NCBI RefSeq assembly: GCF_023283535.1
Contig: NZ_JAKILT010000029.1
Location: forward strand, 1-64,000
Source: Shewanella sairae
GTDB taxonomy: Bacteria > Pseudomonadota > Gammaproteobacteria > Enterobacterales > Shewanellaceae
Length of the DNA stretch: 64,000 nt
Direction: 5' to 3'
Under the pieces are notes generated by a model. The model was not told the DNA's origin. It was given only the letters and a program-made list of their open reading frames with translations, and searched no databases. This document shows, in pieces, positions 50,744 to 60,450 of this stretch. The translations under genes were made by a program, and so were the position numbers. The stretch's first letter is position 1, and every line of letters begins with the position of its first letter.

Positions 50744-51463
50744 GTGAGAACCCTAACTGACACTACCGCTCTATTTCAACAAAAAGTGGCTAGCGCTTGG
50801 TCTGCTAAAGCTGACCGTTTACAAAGTGCTACCGGCATTCTATTAGGATGCTTTCTATTAGTGCATCTGCACTTTGAATCTAGCATCTTGTTTGGTAAAG
50901 AAGCTTTTTACCATGTGGTGCAATTTCTAGAAGGCGGCATGTTTAGCGAAACCGGCCATGGTTATCCGCTACTGACCAGCATATTCTCAATTTTCTTATT
51001 AGTAGTGGTTTTAGTCCATGCGGCATTTGCACTACGTCGCTTCCCTGCACAAATTGGCCAATGGCGTGCGCTACGCAGCCAAATGCAAGTGGTTAACCAT
51101 AGCGATACTCGTGTGTGGTTTTGGCAGCTAGTCAGCGGCTTTATCTTATTCTTCCTTGTGCCTGTGCACTTATACACCATGATCGCCACGCCAGAAATTG
51201 GCCCGCACTTAAGTGCTGAGCGCGTGTATCACGATAAAGCTTGGTTACTGTATATCGTGTTACTACCTGCCGTGGTTATTCATGCCATGTTTGGCTTATA
51301 CCGCGTTGCGGTGAAGTGGGGCATTGGCGCTAATCGTAACGGTCTACGTAAGTTGGCTCACGTGTTAGTGGTGTACCTAATGGTGATTGGCCTGTTAAGC
51401 CTAGCCCAGTACATGATTATCGGTAGCGAGTTAACCCTACCTGTTGAGCCGTTTCGCCCATAA
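50744..51463 (+). CDS. frdC: Fumarate reductase cytochrome b subunit (FrdC)
   Basis: This 239-residue integral membrane protein has five predicted helices and His residues placed for two b-type hemes (LVHLHF, VLVHAAF, VPVHLYTM, VVIHAMFG). It resembles the Wolinella/epsilonproteobacterial FrdC rather than the E. coli FrdC/FrdD pair. It anchors FrdAB and passes electrons from quinol. The start is GTG at 50744 with only a weak SD. It is followed by frdA after 164 bp. Confidence 0.9.
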   Translation: MRTLTDTTALFQQKVASAWSAKADRLQSATGILLGCFLLVHLHFESSILFGKEAFYHVVQFLEGGMFSETGHGYPLLTSIFSIFLLVVVLVHAAFALRRFPAQIGQWRALRSQMQVVNHSDTRVWFWQLVSGFILFFLVPVHLYTMIATPEIGPHLSAERVYHDKAWLLYIVLLPAVVIHAMFGLYRVAVKWGIGANRNGLRKLAHVLVVYLMVIGLLSLAQYMIIGSELTLPVEPFRP

Positions 51464-51627
51464 AGAGCACGATTAACTTAAATTCTTTGATGCTGAGCCT
51501 TGAGATTGATTGCCTGATATTGATGGTTAATCGGCATCTATAAAACCAATAAAAATAGCGCTGTGGGTGGTAATAACCACGACACAGCGCAATAGAACAT
51601 CGACCTATTCCTATTTAAGGAGCAAGC

Positions 51628-53625
51628 GTGAAACTCATATATACCGATTCTTTAGTCGTGGGCGCCGGTCTGGCTGGACTAAGGGTCGCCATCGCTTCGA
51701 AAGAGAGAGGGCTCGACACCGTCGTGCTTTCTCTGATCCCTGCTAAACGTTCACACTCTGCGGCTGCGCAAGGTGGTATGCAGGCAAGTCTTGGTAACAC
51801 TGTTAAGGGCATGGGTGATGATGAAGATGTGCATTTCCAAGATACTGTAAAAGGGTCTGACTGGGGATGCGATCAGGATGTTGCTCGTATGTTTGCTCAT
51901 TGTGCACCTAAAGCTGTGCGTGAACTGGCTAATTGGGGCGTACCTTGGACGCGGATTACTAAAGGACCACGGCAGGTGGTGGTGAATGCAGAGAAAGTCA
52001 CCATTGAAGAAGCAGAAGAGGCGCACGGTTTAATTAACGCCCGCGACTTTGGTGGCACTAAAAAGTGGCGTACTTGCTACACGGCTGACGGTACAGGACA
52101 TTCGCTGTTGTATGCGGTTGATAACAAAGTGATTGCAATGGATATTCCTGTGCATGAGCGCATGGAAGCATTGTCGCTGATCCATGATGGCAAGCGTTGT
52201 CACGGTGTGGTTGCACGCTGCTTAATTACCGGTGAGCTTATTGCTTATGTTGCTAAGTCGACCACGATTGCGACGGGCGGCTATGGGCGTATTTATGAAG
52301 TATCGACTAACGCGATTATTTGTGAAGGTGTGGGTCAAGCACTAGCACTAGAAACCGGTGTTGCCAAGCTAGGTAACATGGAAGCGGTGCAGTTCCATCC
52401 TACCGCAATTGTACCTGTGGGCATTCTAACCACTGAAGGTTGTCGTGGTGATGGTGGTTTATTGCGTGACAAAGATGGTCACCGCTTTATGCCTGACTAC
52501 GAGCCAGAAAAGAAAGAGCTGGCTTCACGTGACGTGGTATCGCGCCGCATGACTGAGCATATGCGTAAAGGTAAGGGCGTAGATAGCCCGTACGGTCCGC
52601 ATTTGTGGTTAGACATTACTTTGCTAGGCCGTAAGCACGTTGAAACGAATCTGCGTGAAGTAAAAGAAATTTGTGAGAACTTCTTAGGCATAGACCCTGC
52701 TAAAGATTGGATCCCAGTCAGACCGACGCAGCATTACTCTATGGGTGGTATTCGTACTGATGCTGCCGGCCAGAGCCCACAGCTTAAAGGCCTATTCAGT
52801 GTCGGTGAAGCAGCATGTTGGGATATGCACGGCTTTAACCGTTTAGGCGGTAACTCATTAGCTGAGACTGTGGTTGGCGGCATGATCATCGGTAAGTATG
52901 TTGCTGACTTCTGTGAGCAAAATACCCTTGAAATCGACACCAATCTAGTTGAGACCTTTGTGGGTAAATTACAAGGTGAAATTGACGAGCTAATTGATGG
53001 TGACGGCACAGAGAATCCATTTGAGCTTAAACAGCAGATGCAGCGCATCATGATGGATTACGTGGGTATTTTCCGTAATGGCCCTGAGCTTGAAAAAGCG
53101 GTAAGTGAGCTACAAGACTTGCTTAAGCGAGCCAATGCATTAGGCCTTAAGTGTAAGAAGCGCCATGCAAACCCTGAGCTAGTCGAAGCACTGCGTGTTA
53201 AGCGTATGCTTAAAGTGGCACTAACCGTTGCAGCAGGCGCTGCTGCGCGTACAGAAAGCCGCGGAGCGCACGCTCGTGAGGACTTCCCACAGCGTAACGA
53301 CAAAGATTGGCTAAACCGCACGTTATCAAGCTGGCCAGATGCTAACAGCTTGTCACCACTGCTTGAGTATGAGCAGTTAGATGTGATGAAGATGGAATTG
53401 CCACCAGGATACCGTGGTTACGGTATCGACAACGCTATTGCCCATCCAGACACTGAAAAGCGTGAACAGCAAATTGCAGAGATTATTAGCCAGCTAGGTC
53501 CTGATGCCGACAGACATCAAAAACAAGCGGCGGTTATGCCATTTGACGTACCAGAATCATTAAAACCAAAGAACGAACGCTTGAGTGACAAACTTCAATC
53601 AGGCGCAGGAGAGATCGCTAAATGA
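51628..53625 (+). CDS. frdA: Fumarate reductase flavoprotein subunit
   Basis: The 665-residue FrdA has an FAD-binding [19 protein letters not shown], the covalent-FAD His in [14 protein letters not shown], catalytic residues in GCRGDGGLL and QHYSMGGI, and [13 protein letters not shown]. There is no Tat signal, so it faces the cytoplasm. It interconverts fumarate and succinate with FrdB and FrdC. The start is GTG with AAGGAG upstream. It overlaps frdB by 4 bp. It is distinct from the soluble periplasmic tetraheme fumarate reductase known in Shewanella. Confidence 0.94.
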   Translation: MKLIYTDSLVVGAGLAGLRVAIASKERGLDTVVLSLIPAKRSHSAAAQGGMQASLGNTVKGMGDDEDVHFQDTVKGSDWGCDQDVARMFAHCAPKAVRELANWGVPWTRITKGPRQVVVNAEKVTIEEAEEAHGLINARDFGGTKKWRTCYTADGTGHSLLYAVDNKVIAMDIPVHERMEALSLIHDGKRCHGVVARCLITGELIAYVAKSTTIATGGYGRIYEVSTNAIICEGVGQALALETGVAKLGNMEAVQFHPTAIVPVGILTTEGCRGDGGLLRDKDGHRFMPDYEPEKKELASRDVVSRRMTEHMRKGKGVDSPYGPHLWLDITLLGRKHVETNLREVKEICENFLGIDPAKDWIPVRPTQHYSMGGIRTDAAGQSPQLKGLFSVGEAACWDMHGFNRLGGNSLAETVVGGMIIGKYVADFCEQNTLEIDTNLVETFVGKLQGEIDELIDGDGTENPFELKQQMQRIMMDYVGIFRNGPELEKAVSELQDLLKRANALGLKCKKRHANPELVEALRVKRMLKVALTVAAGAAARTESRGAHAREDFPQRNDKDWLNRTLSSWPDANSLSPLLEYEQLDVMKMELPPGYRGYGIDNAIAHPDTEKREQQIAEIISQLGPDADRHQKQAAVMPFDVPESLKPKNERLSDKLQSGAGEIAK

Positions 53626-54365
53626 GCCAACAAATGGCTAAGGGCCGCACCTTAACTTTCAGTATTTTCAGATATGATCCGCAAATGCCGGATGATAAGC
53701 CGAAGATGGTGGATTACCAGATCGAAGAAGCGCCTGGTATGACGGTCTTTATTGCGCTAAATCAGTTGCGTGAGTTGCAAGATCCATCGCTGCAGTTTGA
53801 CTTTGTTTGTCGTGCAGGTATTTGTGGTAGCTGCGCTATGGTGATTAACGGTATGCCAACGCTCGCATGTCGCACCCTAACCAGCAAGTTTGCTGACGGT
53901 AAAATCAAGTTAATGCCGCTACCAGGCTTTGAATTGATTGGTGATTTATCTGTAAACACAGGTAAGTTTATGCGTGAAATTGCCGAGCGTCTAAAGCTAT
54001 GGCTGCACCCTAAAGTTGGCGACGATGATATTCATCGATTAGAAACGCCAATGTCACCAGAAGAAGCGGCAAAGCTATACGAGTTAGAGCGCTGCGTTGA
54101 GTGTGGTGTATGCGTGTCAGCGTGCGCAACTAAGCAGATGCGTGACACCTTTGTTGGCGCTGTTGGCTTAATGAAGATTGCGCGCTTTGAGCTTGATAGC
54201 CGTGATGCGCGTAATGCAGAAGACTTCTACCATGTGATTGGTAACCAAGACGGTGTGTTTGGTTGTATGACCTTATTAGGTTGTCAGGACAACTGTCCGA
54301 AAGATTTGCCGCACATGCAGCAGATTGCTTACCTTCGCCGTAAGATGGCGGTTACGCTAGTCTAA
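53622..54365 (+). CDS. frdB: Fumarate reductase iron-sulfur subunit
   Basis: The 247-residue FrdB carries the [2Fe-2S] ligands CRAGICGSC with a later Cys (TLACRT), and the [4Fe-4S]/[3Fe-4S] ligands in [15 protein letters not shown] and [16 protein letters not shown]. It passes electrons between the cytochrome b subunit and FAD. It overlaps frdA by 4 bp and is followed by a strong terminator. Confidence 0.95.
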   Translation: MSQQMAKGRTLTFSIFRYDPQMPDDKPKMVDYQIEEAPGMTVFIALNQLRELQDPSLQFDFVCRAGICGSCAMVINGMPTLACRTLTSKFADGKIKLMPLPGFELIGDLSVNTGKFMREIAERLKLWLHPKVGDDDIHRLETPMSPEEAAKLYELERCVECGVCVSACATKQMRDTFVGAVGLMKIARFELDSRDARNAEDFYHVIGNQDGVFGCMTLLGCQDNCPKDLPHMQQIAYLRRKMAVTLV

Positions 54366-54394
54366 GTTACGTTATTTCTTATTAAATAACATCG

Positions 54395-54422
54395 AAAAGC
54401 CTGCTTAACGCAGGCTTTTTTT
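54395..54422 (+). terminator. Terminator after frdB
   Basis: aaaagcctgc pairs with gcaggctttt around ttaac, followed by seven T residues in all. It lies 30 bp past the frdB stop. Confidence 0.9.
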
Positions 54423-54496
54423 GTGGATGACGTTTAATCTTTATTTATCTACAGTTAGATTATAATAAAGTTATATTTATATACGGAATATTGATA

Positions 54497-55411
54497 ATGC
54501 AACTTAACGACTTGAAGCTATTTGTACGCGTTGCTGACTGCGGCAGCTTAACGGCTGCTGCAGTTGAGCTGGATATCTCTTCAGCTGTGGCAAGTGCTGG
54601 CTTAAAGCGGTTAGAGAAGGAATTAGGTACGGCATTATTTATTCGAAGCACGCGCAGCTTACGCTTAACTGATGCGGGTGAGCGCTATCTCATTCATTGC
54701 CGCCGCGCTTTATCAGATCTAGAAGTGGGTCAGCGCGCGATTGAAAGCACCCAAGCGAGTATTTCAGGAACAGTGAGTCTCTCAGTGCCATCTGATGTCG
54801 GCCGTAATGTGTTGCTGCCGTGGTTGGATGACTTTTTGCAGGAGTATCCAGAGCTAAAACTTAGGTTGCATATTGGCGACAACCTCTCTGATTTTTATCA
54901 TGACAAAATCGATGTCGCGTTGCGCTCAGGTGTACCTAAAGACTCGTCGCTGGTGGCCTTTAAAATCTGTAATTCTCACCGAGTACTGTGTGCATCGCCA
55001 GACTATATAGCCCGCTTTGGTAACATCACTTCACTTGAGCAACTACCTAATCATAACTGCTTATTTTTTATGTTAGATGAGCGGACTCATGATCAATGGA
55101 ATTTTAACAAAGATGGCCAGCAGCATAAGGTAAGAGTCACCGCTAATCGCACTTGTAATGATGCCGACATTGCCCGGCGCTGGGCGGTCGCGGGTCAAGG
55201 TTTAGTGTTTAAGTCTTGGCTTGACCTAACCGACGATATTGAGTCTGGACGCTTGGTGCCATTGCTTAGTGATTATCGAGGCGAAGAGGCTGACCTATAT
55301 TTAGTTTGCCCAGGAAGAGAGCATGTAACGCCAGTGATCCTGTTGCTACGAGATATGTTACGTGAGCGCTGCAAGCAACGTTTAGTAAGGGTGAGCCACT
55401 TGATGGAGTGA
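54497..55411 (+). CDS. LysR-family transcriptional regulator
   Basis: This 304-residue LysR protein has an N-terminal winged HTH (MQLNDLKLFVRVADCGSLTAAAVELDISSAVASAGLKRLEKELGTALF) and a substrate-binding domain. It falls in the CrgA/DmlR-like group by the RSTRSLRLTDAGERYL segment. ATG at 54497 was chosen with GGAAT upstream. Target and ligand are unknown. It sits alone between frdB and rho, with terminators on both sides. Confidence 0.88.
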   Translation: MQLNDLKLFVRVADCGSLTAAAVELDISSAVASAGLKRLEKELGTALFIRSTRSLRLTDAGERYLIHCRRALSDLEVGQRAIESTQASISGTVSLSVPSDVGRNVLLPWLDDFLQEYPELKLRLHIGDNLSDFYHDKIDVALRSGVPKDSSLVAFKICNSHRVLCASPDYIARFGNITSLEQLPNHNCLFFMLDERTHDQWNFNKDGQQHKVRVTANRTCNDADIARRWAVAGQGLVFKSWLDLTDDIESGRLVPLLSDYRGEEADLYLVCPGREHVTPVILLLRDMLRERCKQRLVRVSHLME

Positions 55412-55435
55412 CGATTGGTATAAATCGCAGCGACA

Positions 55436-55461
55436 AAAAAACCGCACGAATGCGGTTTTTT
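55436..55461. terminator. Bidirectional terminator LysR gene / rho
   Basis: aaaaaaccgca pairs with tgcggtttttt around cgaa, giving T runs on both strands. It serves the convergent LysR gene and rho. Confidence 0.9.
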
Positions 55462-55498
55462 AGTGTTATTCGTTTATGGCGAATAATGTAAAAGCTAA

Positions 55499-56764
55499 TT
55501 AGCTTTTAGCGCGTTTCATCGCTGTGAAGAATTCATCGTTAGTCTTGGTCATTGCCAATTTGTCGATAAGGAACTCCATACCTGTCACTTCATCCATTGG
55601 ATTAAGGATCTTACGTAGGATCCACATCTTCTGTAGTTCGTCAGGCGTCGTTAACTTCTCTTCACGACGTGTACCAGAGCGGTTAAAGTCGATTGCAGGG
55701 AATACACGCTTCTCAGCCGCTTTACGAGAAAGGTGTAACTCTTGGTTACCTGTACCTTTAAATTCTTCGTAAATAACTTCGTCCATTTTAGAGCCTGTAT
55801 CAACTAGCGCCGTTGCGATAATGGTTAAACTACCGCCATGTTCGATGTTACGTGCTGCACCAAAGAAACGCTTTGGACGGTGTAGAGCGTTAGCGTCAAC
55901 ACCACCAGTAAGTACCTTGCCTGATGAAGGGATTACGGTGTTGTAAGCACGTGCTAGACGCGTGATAGAGTCAAGTAAGATAACCACGTCTTTCTTATGC
56001 TCAACTAGGCGCTTAGCTTTTTCAATCACCATTTCGGCAACTTGCACGTGACGGCTTGCTGGCTCATCGAAAGTAGAAGCAATTACTTCACCTTTTACCA
56101 TGCGTTGCATCTCGGTAACTTCTTCTGGACGTTCGTCAATTAGCAATACCATCAACACCACTTCTGGGTTGTTGTTAGTAATGCTTTGCGCCATGTTTTG
56201 TAGAAGAAGGGTTTTACCGGCTTTTGGCGGTGCAACGATTAGACCACGTTGACCTTTACCGATTGGTGAACATAAATCCAGAATACGTGAAGTGATGTCT
56301 TCAGTTGAACCATTACCACGTTCCATGCGCAGACGGTCTTGTGCATGTAGCGGTGTAAGGTTTTCAAAAAGGATTTTGTTGCGAGAATTTTCAGGCTTGT
56401 CGAAGTTAACTTCGGTAACTTTTAGAAGGGCAAAGTAACGCTCGCCTTCTTTTGGTGGACGGATTTTACCGAAAATCGAGTCACCAGTACGCATGTTAAA
56501 GCGTCTAATTTGGCTAGGTGATACGTAGATATCATCTGGGCCCGCTAAGTATGAACCATCAGAGCTACGAAGGAAGCCGAAGCCATCTTGTAAAATCTCT
56601 AAAACGCCACCACCGAAAATATCTTCACCGCTTTTAGCGTGGGCCTTAAGAATAGAGAAAATAATGTCTTGCTTACGAGCACGAGCCATATTCTCTAGCT
56701 TCATGTCCTGCGCAAGCTGGACTAAATCTGATATTGAGGTGTCTTTTAATTCTGATAAATTCAT
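55499..56764 (-). CDS. rho: Transcription termination factor Rho
   Basis: This is a 421-residue RNA-dependent helicase. The start [19 protein letters not shown] is typical. An RNA-binding CSD segment (GFGFLRS) and ATPase motifs (Walker A APPKAGKT, Walker [17 protein letters not shown]) are present. The open frame extends to 56809, but ATG 56764 gives the standard length (E. coli 419). It is downstream of trxA, the conserved trxA-rho order. Confidence 0.97.
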   Translation of the reverse strand: MNLSELKDTSISDLVQLAQDMKLENMARARKQDIIFSILKAHAKSGEDIFGGGVLEILQDGFGFLRSSDGSYLAGPDDIYVSPSQIRRFNMRTGDSIFGKIRPPKEGERYFALLKVTEVNFDKPENSRNKILFENLTPLHAQDRLRMERGNGSTEDITSRILDLCSPIGKGQRGLIVAPPKAGKTLLLQNMAQSITNNNPEVVLMVLLIDERPEEVTEMQRMVKGEVIASTFDEPASRHVQVAEMVIEKAKRLVEHKKDVVILLDSITRLARAYNTVIPSSGKVLTGGVDANALHRPKRFFGAARNIEHGGSLTIIATALVDTGSKMDEVIYEEFKGTGNQELHLSRKAAEKRVFPAIDFNRSGTRREEKLTTPDELQKMWILRKILNPMDEVTGMEFLIDKLAMTKTNDEFFTAMKRAKS

Positions 56765-56922
56765 CTTGGTGGGTCTTGTTTTGTACGTGGCAATGCCATC
56801 TACGATCAAAGGTTTGTAGCTTACTAGAGTATCGATCGGATAGCGAGAAGTGGGTTAATTAAGAATGTTTCTGGTTATTAAAGTAGCACTAACAGGGCGG
56901 GGCGTCTAGAAGTTTAGCTAAA

Positions 56923-56955
56923 CCCGACACATTTTCTTATTGAAGCTGTGTCGGG
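56923..56955 (-). terminator. Stem-loop between trxA and rho
   Basis: cccgacaca pairs with tgtgtcggg (9 bp, loop 15 nt), 48 bp after the trxA stop on the minus strand. No clear T-run follows. It is in the rho leader region, so it could also affect rho expression. Confidence 0.5.
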
Positions 56956-57002
56956 AGTCACTTATATACCGCTTTATCTAGTATAAAACGGTAATTTGGT
57001 GA

Positions 57003-57329
57003 TTAAATTTGTGCGTCAATGAACTCTTTTAGTTGAGTCTTTGATAATGCACCAACCTTAGTTGCTGCTAGTTCGCCAGCTTTGAAAAGTAGCAATGTTG
57101 GGATGCTACGAACGCCATACTTAGCTGGTGAAACGTTGTTTTGGTCAACGTTCAATTTAGCGATGGTGATCTTACCTTCGTACTCTTCAGCTACGTCATC
57201 TAGGATTGGGGCAATCATTTTACATGGACCACACCGTTCAGCCCAAAAATCAACCAGAACTGGTAGTTCTGAATTAATTACGTCATTTTCAAAGCTATCG
57301 TCGCTTAGGTATACAATCTTGTCGCTCAT
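57003..57329 (-). CDS. trxA: Thioredoxin 1 with an Arg in place of the active-site Trp
   Basis: The thioredoxin has 108 residues from ATG 57329 ([13 protein letters not shown]), preceded by GGAG. It is a standard Trx fold with [21 protein letters not shown] and the cis-Pro segment [12 protein letters not shown]. The active site is normally WCGPC, but residue 32 is Arg, codon CGG at 57234-57236; Trp TGG would differ by one base. Both catalytic Cys (33 and 36) are intact. It is a general cytoplasmic disulfide reductase; the substitution may alter partner docking, or may be a sequencing error. Confidence 0.95.
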   Translation of the reverse strand: MSDKIVYLSDDSFENDVINSELPVLVDFWAERCGPCKMIAPILDDVAEEYEGKITIAKLNVDQNNVSPAKYGVRSIPTLLLFKAGELAATKVGALSKTQLKEFIDAQI

Positions 57330-57734
57330 GTCGTTCTCCAGTTTGGCTGCCATTGCTGGTTTGTTAATGGCTTAACCTGTATATTGGGTCGGTAAAATAA
57401 CTTTTCAAGCCAAAAGTTATGCAAATATTAATGTCGGCACTCTTTAGTTCGTTAAAACGATTTAGACAAGACGCTGATTTACAGGCATAGTTAGCCTACG
57501 TCAACGACGCTTAACGCCTAAATGCGTTTAAAATTGTCCTAAGAGAACGGTAAACACACGCTTAAATTTCATCGCATCGTATATAAATAGAGGGAATGAT
57601 GATTCCGTCACTGATGCCAAAAATATCGTGATGTACGTTTCTCCGAGAGTGCACTAATTTTCCGTGATAAAATTCTATCGCTATTTCAAACGATCGAGTT
57701 TTTTATTGCAACCTTTTACAGGTAAGCCTGCGCT
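57330..57734. other. Divergent region trxA / rhlB
   Basis: These 405 bp hold the trxA and rhlB promoters. The short tttacaggcatag stretch near 57478 is followed by tttacaggtaag near 57715. No ORF or RNA gene was supported. Confidence 0.45.
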
Positions 57735-59048
57735 ATGAGCGATACACATTTATCTACACAAAAGTTTGCTGACTTCCCTCTACATAAGGAAGTACATCAA
57801 GCACTTAACGAAGCTGGTTTTGAGTTTTGTACACCAATTCAAGCTTTATCGTTACCGATTTTATTAGAAAAAAAAGATATAGCAGGTCAGGCTCAAACGG
57901 GTACAGGTAAAACGCTGGCCTTTTTAGTTGCCACCTTTAACCACCTTCTATCGACCCCTATTCCTGCCGAACGTCAAATCAATCAACCTCGCGCTATTAT
58001 CATGGCGCCGACTCGTGAGCTGGCTATCCAAATTGCTAAAGATGCAAACTTGTTAGCAAAGCATACCGGTCTTAAAGTGGGTATTGTTTATGGCGGTGAA
58101 GGTTATGACGTTCAGCGTAAAGTATTAGATCAAGGCGTTGATATTCTAATTGGTACTACGGGTCGAATTATCGACTACGTTCGCCAAGGTGTTATCAACG
58201 TTAGCGCTATTCAGGCGGTAGTGCTTGATGAAGCCGATCGTATGTTCGATCTTGGCTTTATTAAAGATATCCGTTTCTTGTTTAGACGTATGCCTGAGGC
58301 TAAGTCACGTTTGAACATGTTGTTCTCTGCAACGCTTTCAATGAAAGTACAAGAGCTTGCATATGACCACATGAACGAACCAGAGAAAGTTGAAATTGCG
58401 CCAAACGAGAAAACGTCAAAGAACATTAAAGAGGAGATCTTCTATCCATCGATGGAGGAGAAGATGCCTTTGCTATTGTCTTTGCTTGAAGAAGACTGGC
58501 CAGAAAAAGCCATCGTGTTCTCAAATACCAAGCATAGCTGTGAAAAAGTCTGGTCATGGCTTGAAGGTGACGGACATCGCGCAGGCTTGCTAACCGGTGA
58601 TGTGCCGCAAAAGAAACGTTTACGTATTCTTGAACAGTTCACTAAAGGTGAAATCGATATTCTAGTGGCGACTGACGTTGCTGCACGTGGTTTACATATC
58701 TCTGATGTGTCACACGTATATAACTATGATCTACCTGATGATTGTGAAGATTACGTGCACCGCATTGGTCGTACCGGTCGTGCTGGTCAAAAAGGTGTGT
58801 CGGTGAGTTTTGCTTGTGAAGAGTACGCATTAAACTTGCCTGCGATTGAGTCGTATATTCAGCATTCAATCCCTGTAACGTCATACGACAGTAGTGCATT
58901 ACTTGATGATATTCCGCCACCAGTGAAAATTCATCGTAAGCCAGCTACCCATACCCGCAATACTCGTGGAACGAGTGGAAATACTCGTCCTCAGGGTGGT
59001 CAACGTAATGGTCCGCGTCGTCATGACCGTACCCGTAGACATTCATAG
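57735..59048 (+). CDS. rhlB: DEAD-box RNA helicase RhlB
   Basis: The 437-residue helicase has a Q motif (FADFPLH...[14 protein letters not shown]), motif I AQTGTGKT, Ia APTRELA, DEAD ([13 protein letters not shown]), SAT, and motif [13 protein letters not shown]. The C-terminal tail of about 45 residues is basic, rich in Arg, Gly and Asn. RhlB works with RNase E in the RNA degradosome. It is divergent from trxA and followed by gppA after 13 bp. Confidence 0.95.
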   Translation: MSDTHLSTQKFADFPLHKEVHQALNEAGFEFCTPIQALSLPILLEKKDIAGQAQTGTGKTLAFLVATFNHLLSTPIPAERQINQPRAIIMAPTRELAIQIAKDANLLAKHTGLKVGIVYGGEGYDVQRKVLDQGVDILIGTTGRIIDYVRQGVINVSAIQAVVLDEADRMFDLGFIKDIRFLFRRMPEAKSRLNMLFSATLSMKVQELAYDHMNEPEKVEIAPNEKTSKNIKEEIFYPSMEEKMPLLLSLLEEDWPEKAIVFSNTKHSCEKVWSWLEGDGHRAGLLTGDVPQKKRLRILEQFTKGEIDILVATDVAARGLHISDVSHVYNYDLPDDCEDYVHRIGRTGRAGQKGVSVSFACEEYALNLPAIESYIQHSIPVTSYDSSALLDDIPPPVKIHRKPATHTRNTRGTSGNTRPQGGQRNGPRRHDRTRRHS

Positions 59049-59061
59049 GCGATAACGCTTA

Positions 59062-59973
59062 ATGACAACACCTCTTTATGCAGCTATTACGCTAGGGTCA
59101 AATAGCTTTAATATGTTGGTCGCTGAGACAGTGGGCCAACAACCTAAAGTTATTGCTAAGTACAAACGTAAAGTCCGCTTAGCCGAAGGCATTCAAGCTG
59201 ATGGTTCATTGAATGAAGAAGTGTTGTTACGCGGTCTGGACTGTTTAACTATGTTTGCTGACATGCTCAATAAAGAGGGCGTGTCTGCAGACAATGTTGC
59301 TGTTATTGCAACTGCGACATTACGTAAAATCTCTAATTCAGATGAGTTTTGTCGTCGCGCTTTACCTATTCTAGGTCATCCAATAGAGATCATTTCAGGC
59401 ATGCGTGAAGCCGAGTTGATTTATCAAGGAATGGTTGCCACAACGGAAGGACAAGGTCGCCGACTGGTTATTGATATTGGTGGAGCGAGTACAGAATTTA
59501 TTATTGGTGACGGTAATAAAGTTTTGCTAAAAACCAGCTTACCTATGGGCTGTGTTACCTTTAATGAATTATTTTTTGCTAACTTCCCAATACAACAACT
59601 CGATTTTGATGACGCCAAAGCCAAAGTCAAAATTGTATTAGGTGAACAGCTTAGTGAATTGAAACAGTTAGGTTGGCATTGCGTTGTAGGTGCGTCAGGT
59701 AGTGTGCAGTCTGTGGTTGAGTTGCTTAATCATCGTGGTTTATCTACAGCCATTACTCTAGATATTTTGCTATCTCTTAAACAAGAAATCCTGCAGCAAG
59801 ATACCTTATCTATGATTGAGATTAATGGCCTAAATCAAGAGCGCGCCCCCACTTTTGCTGCTGGTGTATCTATTTTGCTAGCGTTATTCGAGTTGTTAGA
59901 TATTGAAAAGCTGAACCTTTCCGGTGGTGCCCTGCGTGAAGGCGTTTTACAAATGCTAGCCGAGCAAGCCTAA
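59062..59973 (+). CDS. gppA: Short Ppx/GppA phosphatase
   Basis: This 303-residue protein has only the two ASKHA-fold subdomains of the family: phosphate motifs AAITLGSNSFNMLVAE (P1) and VIDIGGASTEFIIG (P2). The C-terminal HD-like half of E. coli GppA/Ppx (about 500 residues) is absent; a short form is known in bacteria. It may hydrolyse pppGpp or polyphosphate. Co-oriented 13 bp after rhlB, as in E. coli where gppA neighbours rhlB. Confidence 0.9.
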   Translation: MTTPLYAAITLGSNSFNMLVAETVGQQPKVIAKYKRKVRLAEGIQADGSLNEEVLLRGLDCLTMFADMLNKEGVSADNVAVIATATLRKISNSDEFCRRALPILGHPIEIISGMREAELIYQGMVATTEGQGRRLVIDIGGASTEFIIGDGNKVLLKTSLPMGCVTFNELFFANFPIQQLDFDDAKAKVKIVLGEQLSELKQLGWHCVVGASGSVQSVVELLNHRGLSTAITLDILLSLKQEILQQDTLSMIEINGLNQERAPTFAAGVSILLALFELLDIEKLNLSGGALREGVLQMLAEQA

Positions 59974-60450
59974 CTTTCTTATTTTATCTGCAGTAATTTC
60001 TTTTCGCTGTAAGCTCGATACATCTATTTATCGATCCTCATGAGGTTGAGTGAACGCCCCTAATACTGTGTATCTCTATCTAGGTTTATATTCTCTCGTT
60101 GCTAAAACCTATTACATTCTCAGTTATTTCTACTTCAGCTCCTATCTGAGCACTAAGCTTATCTAGTTTTAATGAGTTATTTAAAAAACGGTAATTTGAA
60201 ATTCTTTTCTAAATACCACAAATGTTAAATTCTTTAACAATTATAGCTTGTTACATCTTGTTATTACTCATTTTTCTCTTTTGCATTCTATGGACTTCCA
60301 GCCATGACGGTATATTTTGCATAAAGTACATTGTATAAAATATTCTTTTAATGTTAATCTTTTGTTGCGCTCGGTTGTTTTTCACTCAAGCACACTAATA
60401 AATATTTTGGCTGAGCGCTTACTAAAAGAAAATTTAAGGGAGAGTAAATT
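59974..60450. other. Intergenic region upstream of the TonB receptor
   Basis: These 477 bp are strongly AT-rich, with no ORF. No Fur box or TPP/cobalamin element was recognised. The receptor promoter should lie in the right half; AAGGGAGAG gives its SD. Confidence 0.5.

Noticed and set aside
57478-57734. Possible small RNA between trxA and rhlB
   Set aside because: No terminator-type hairpin or conserved RNA feature could be recognised; sequence alone does not support it.
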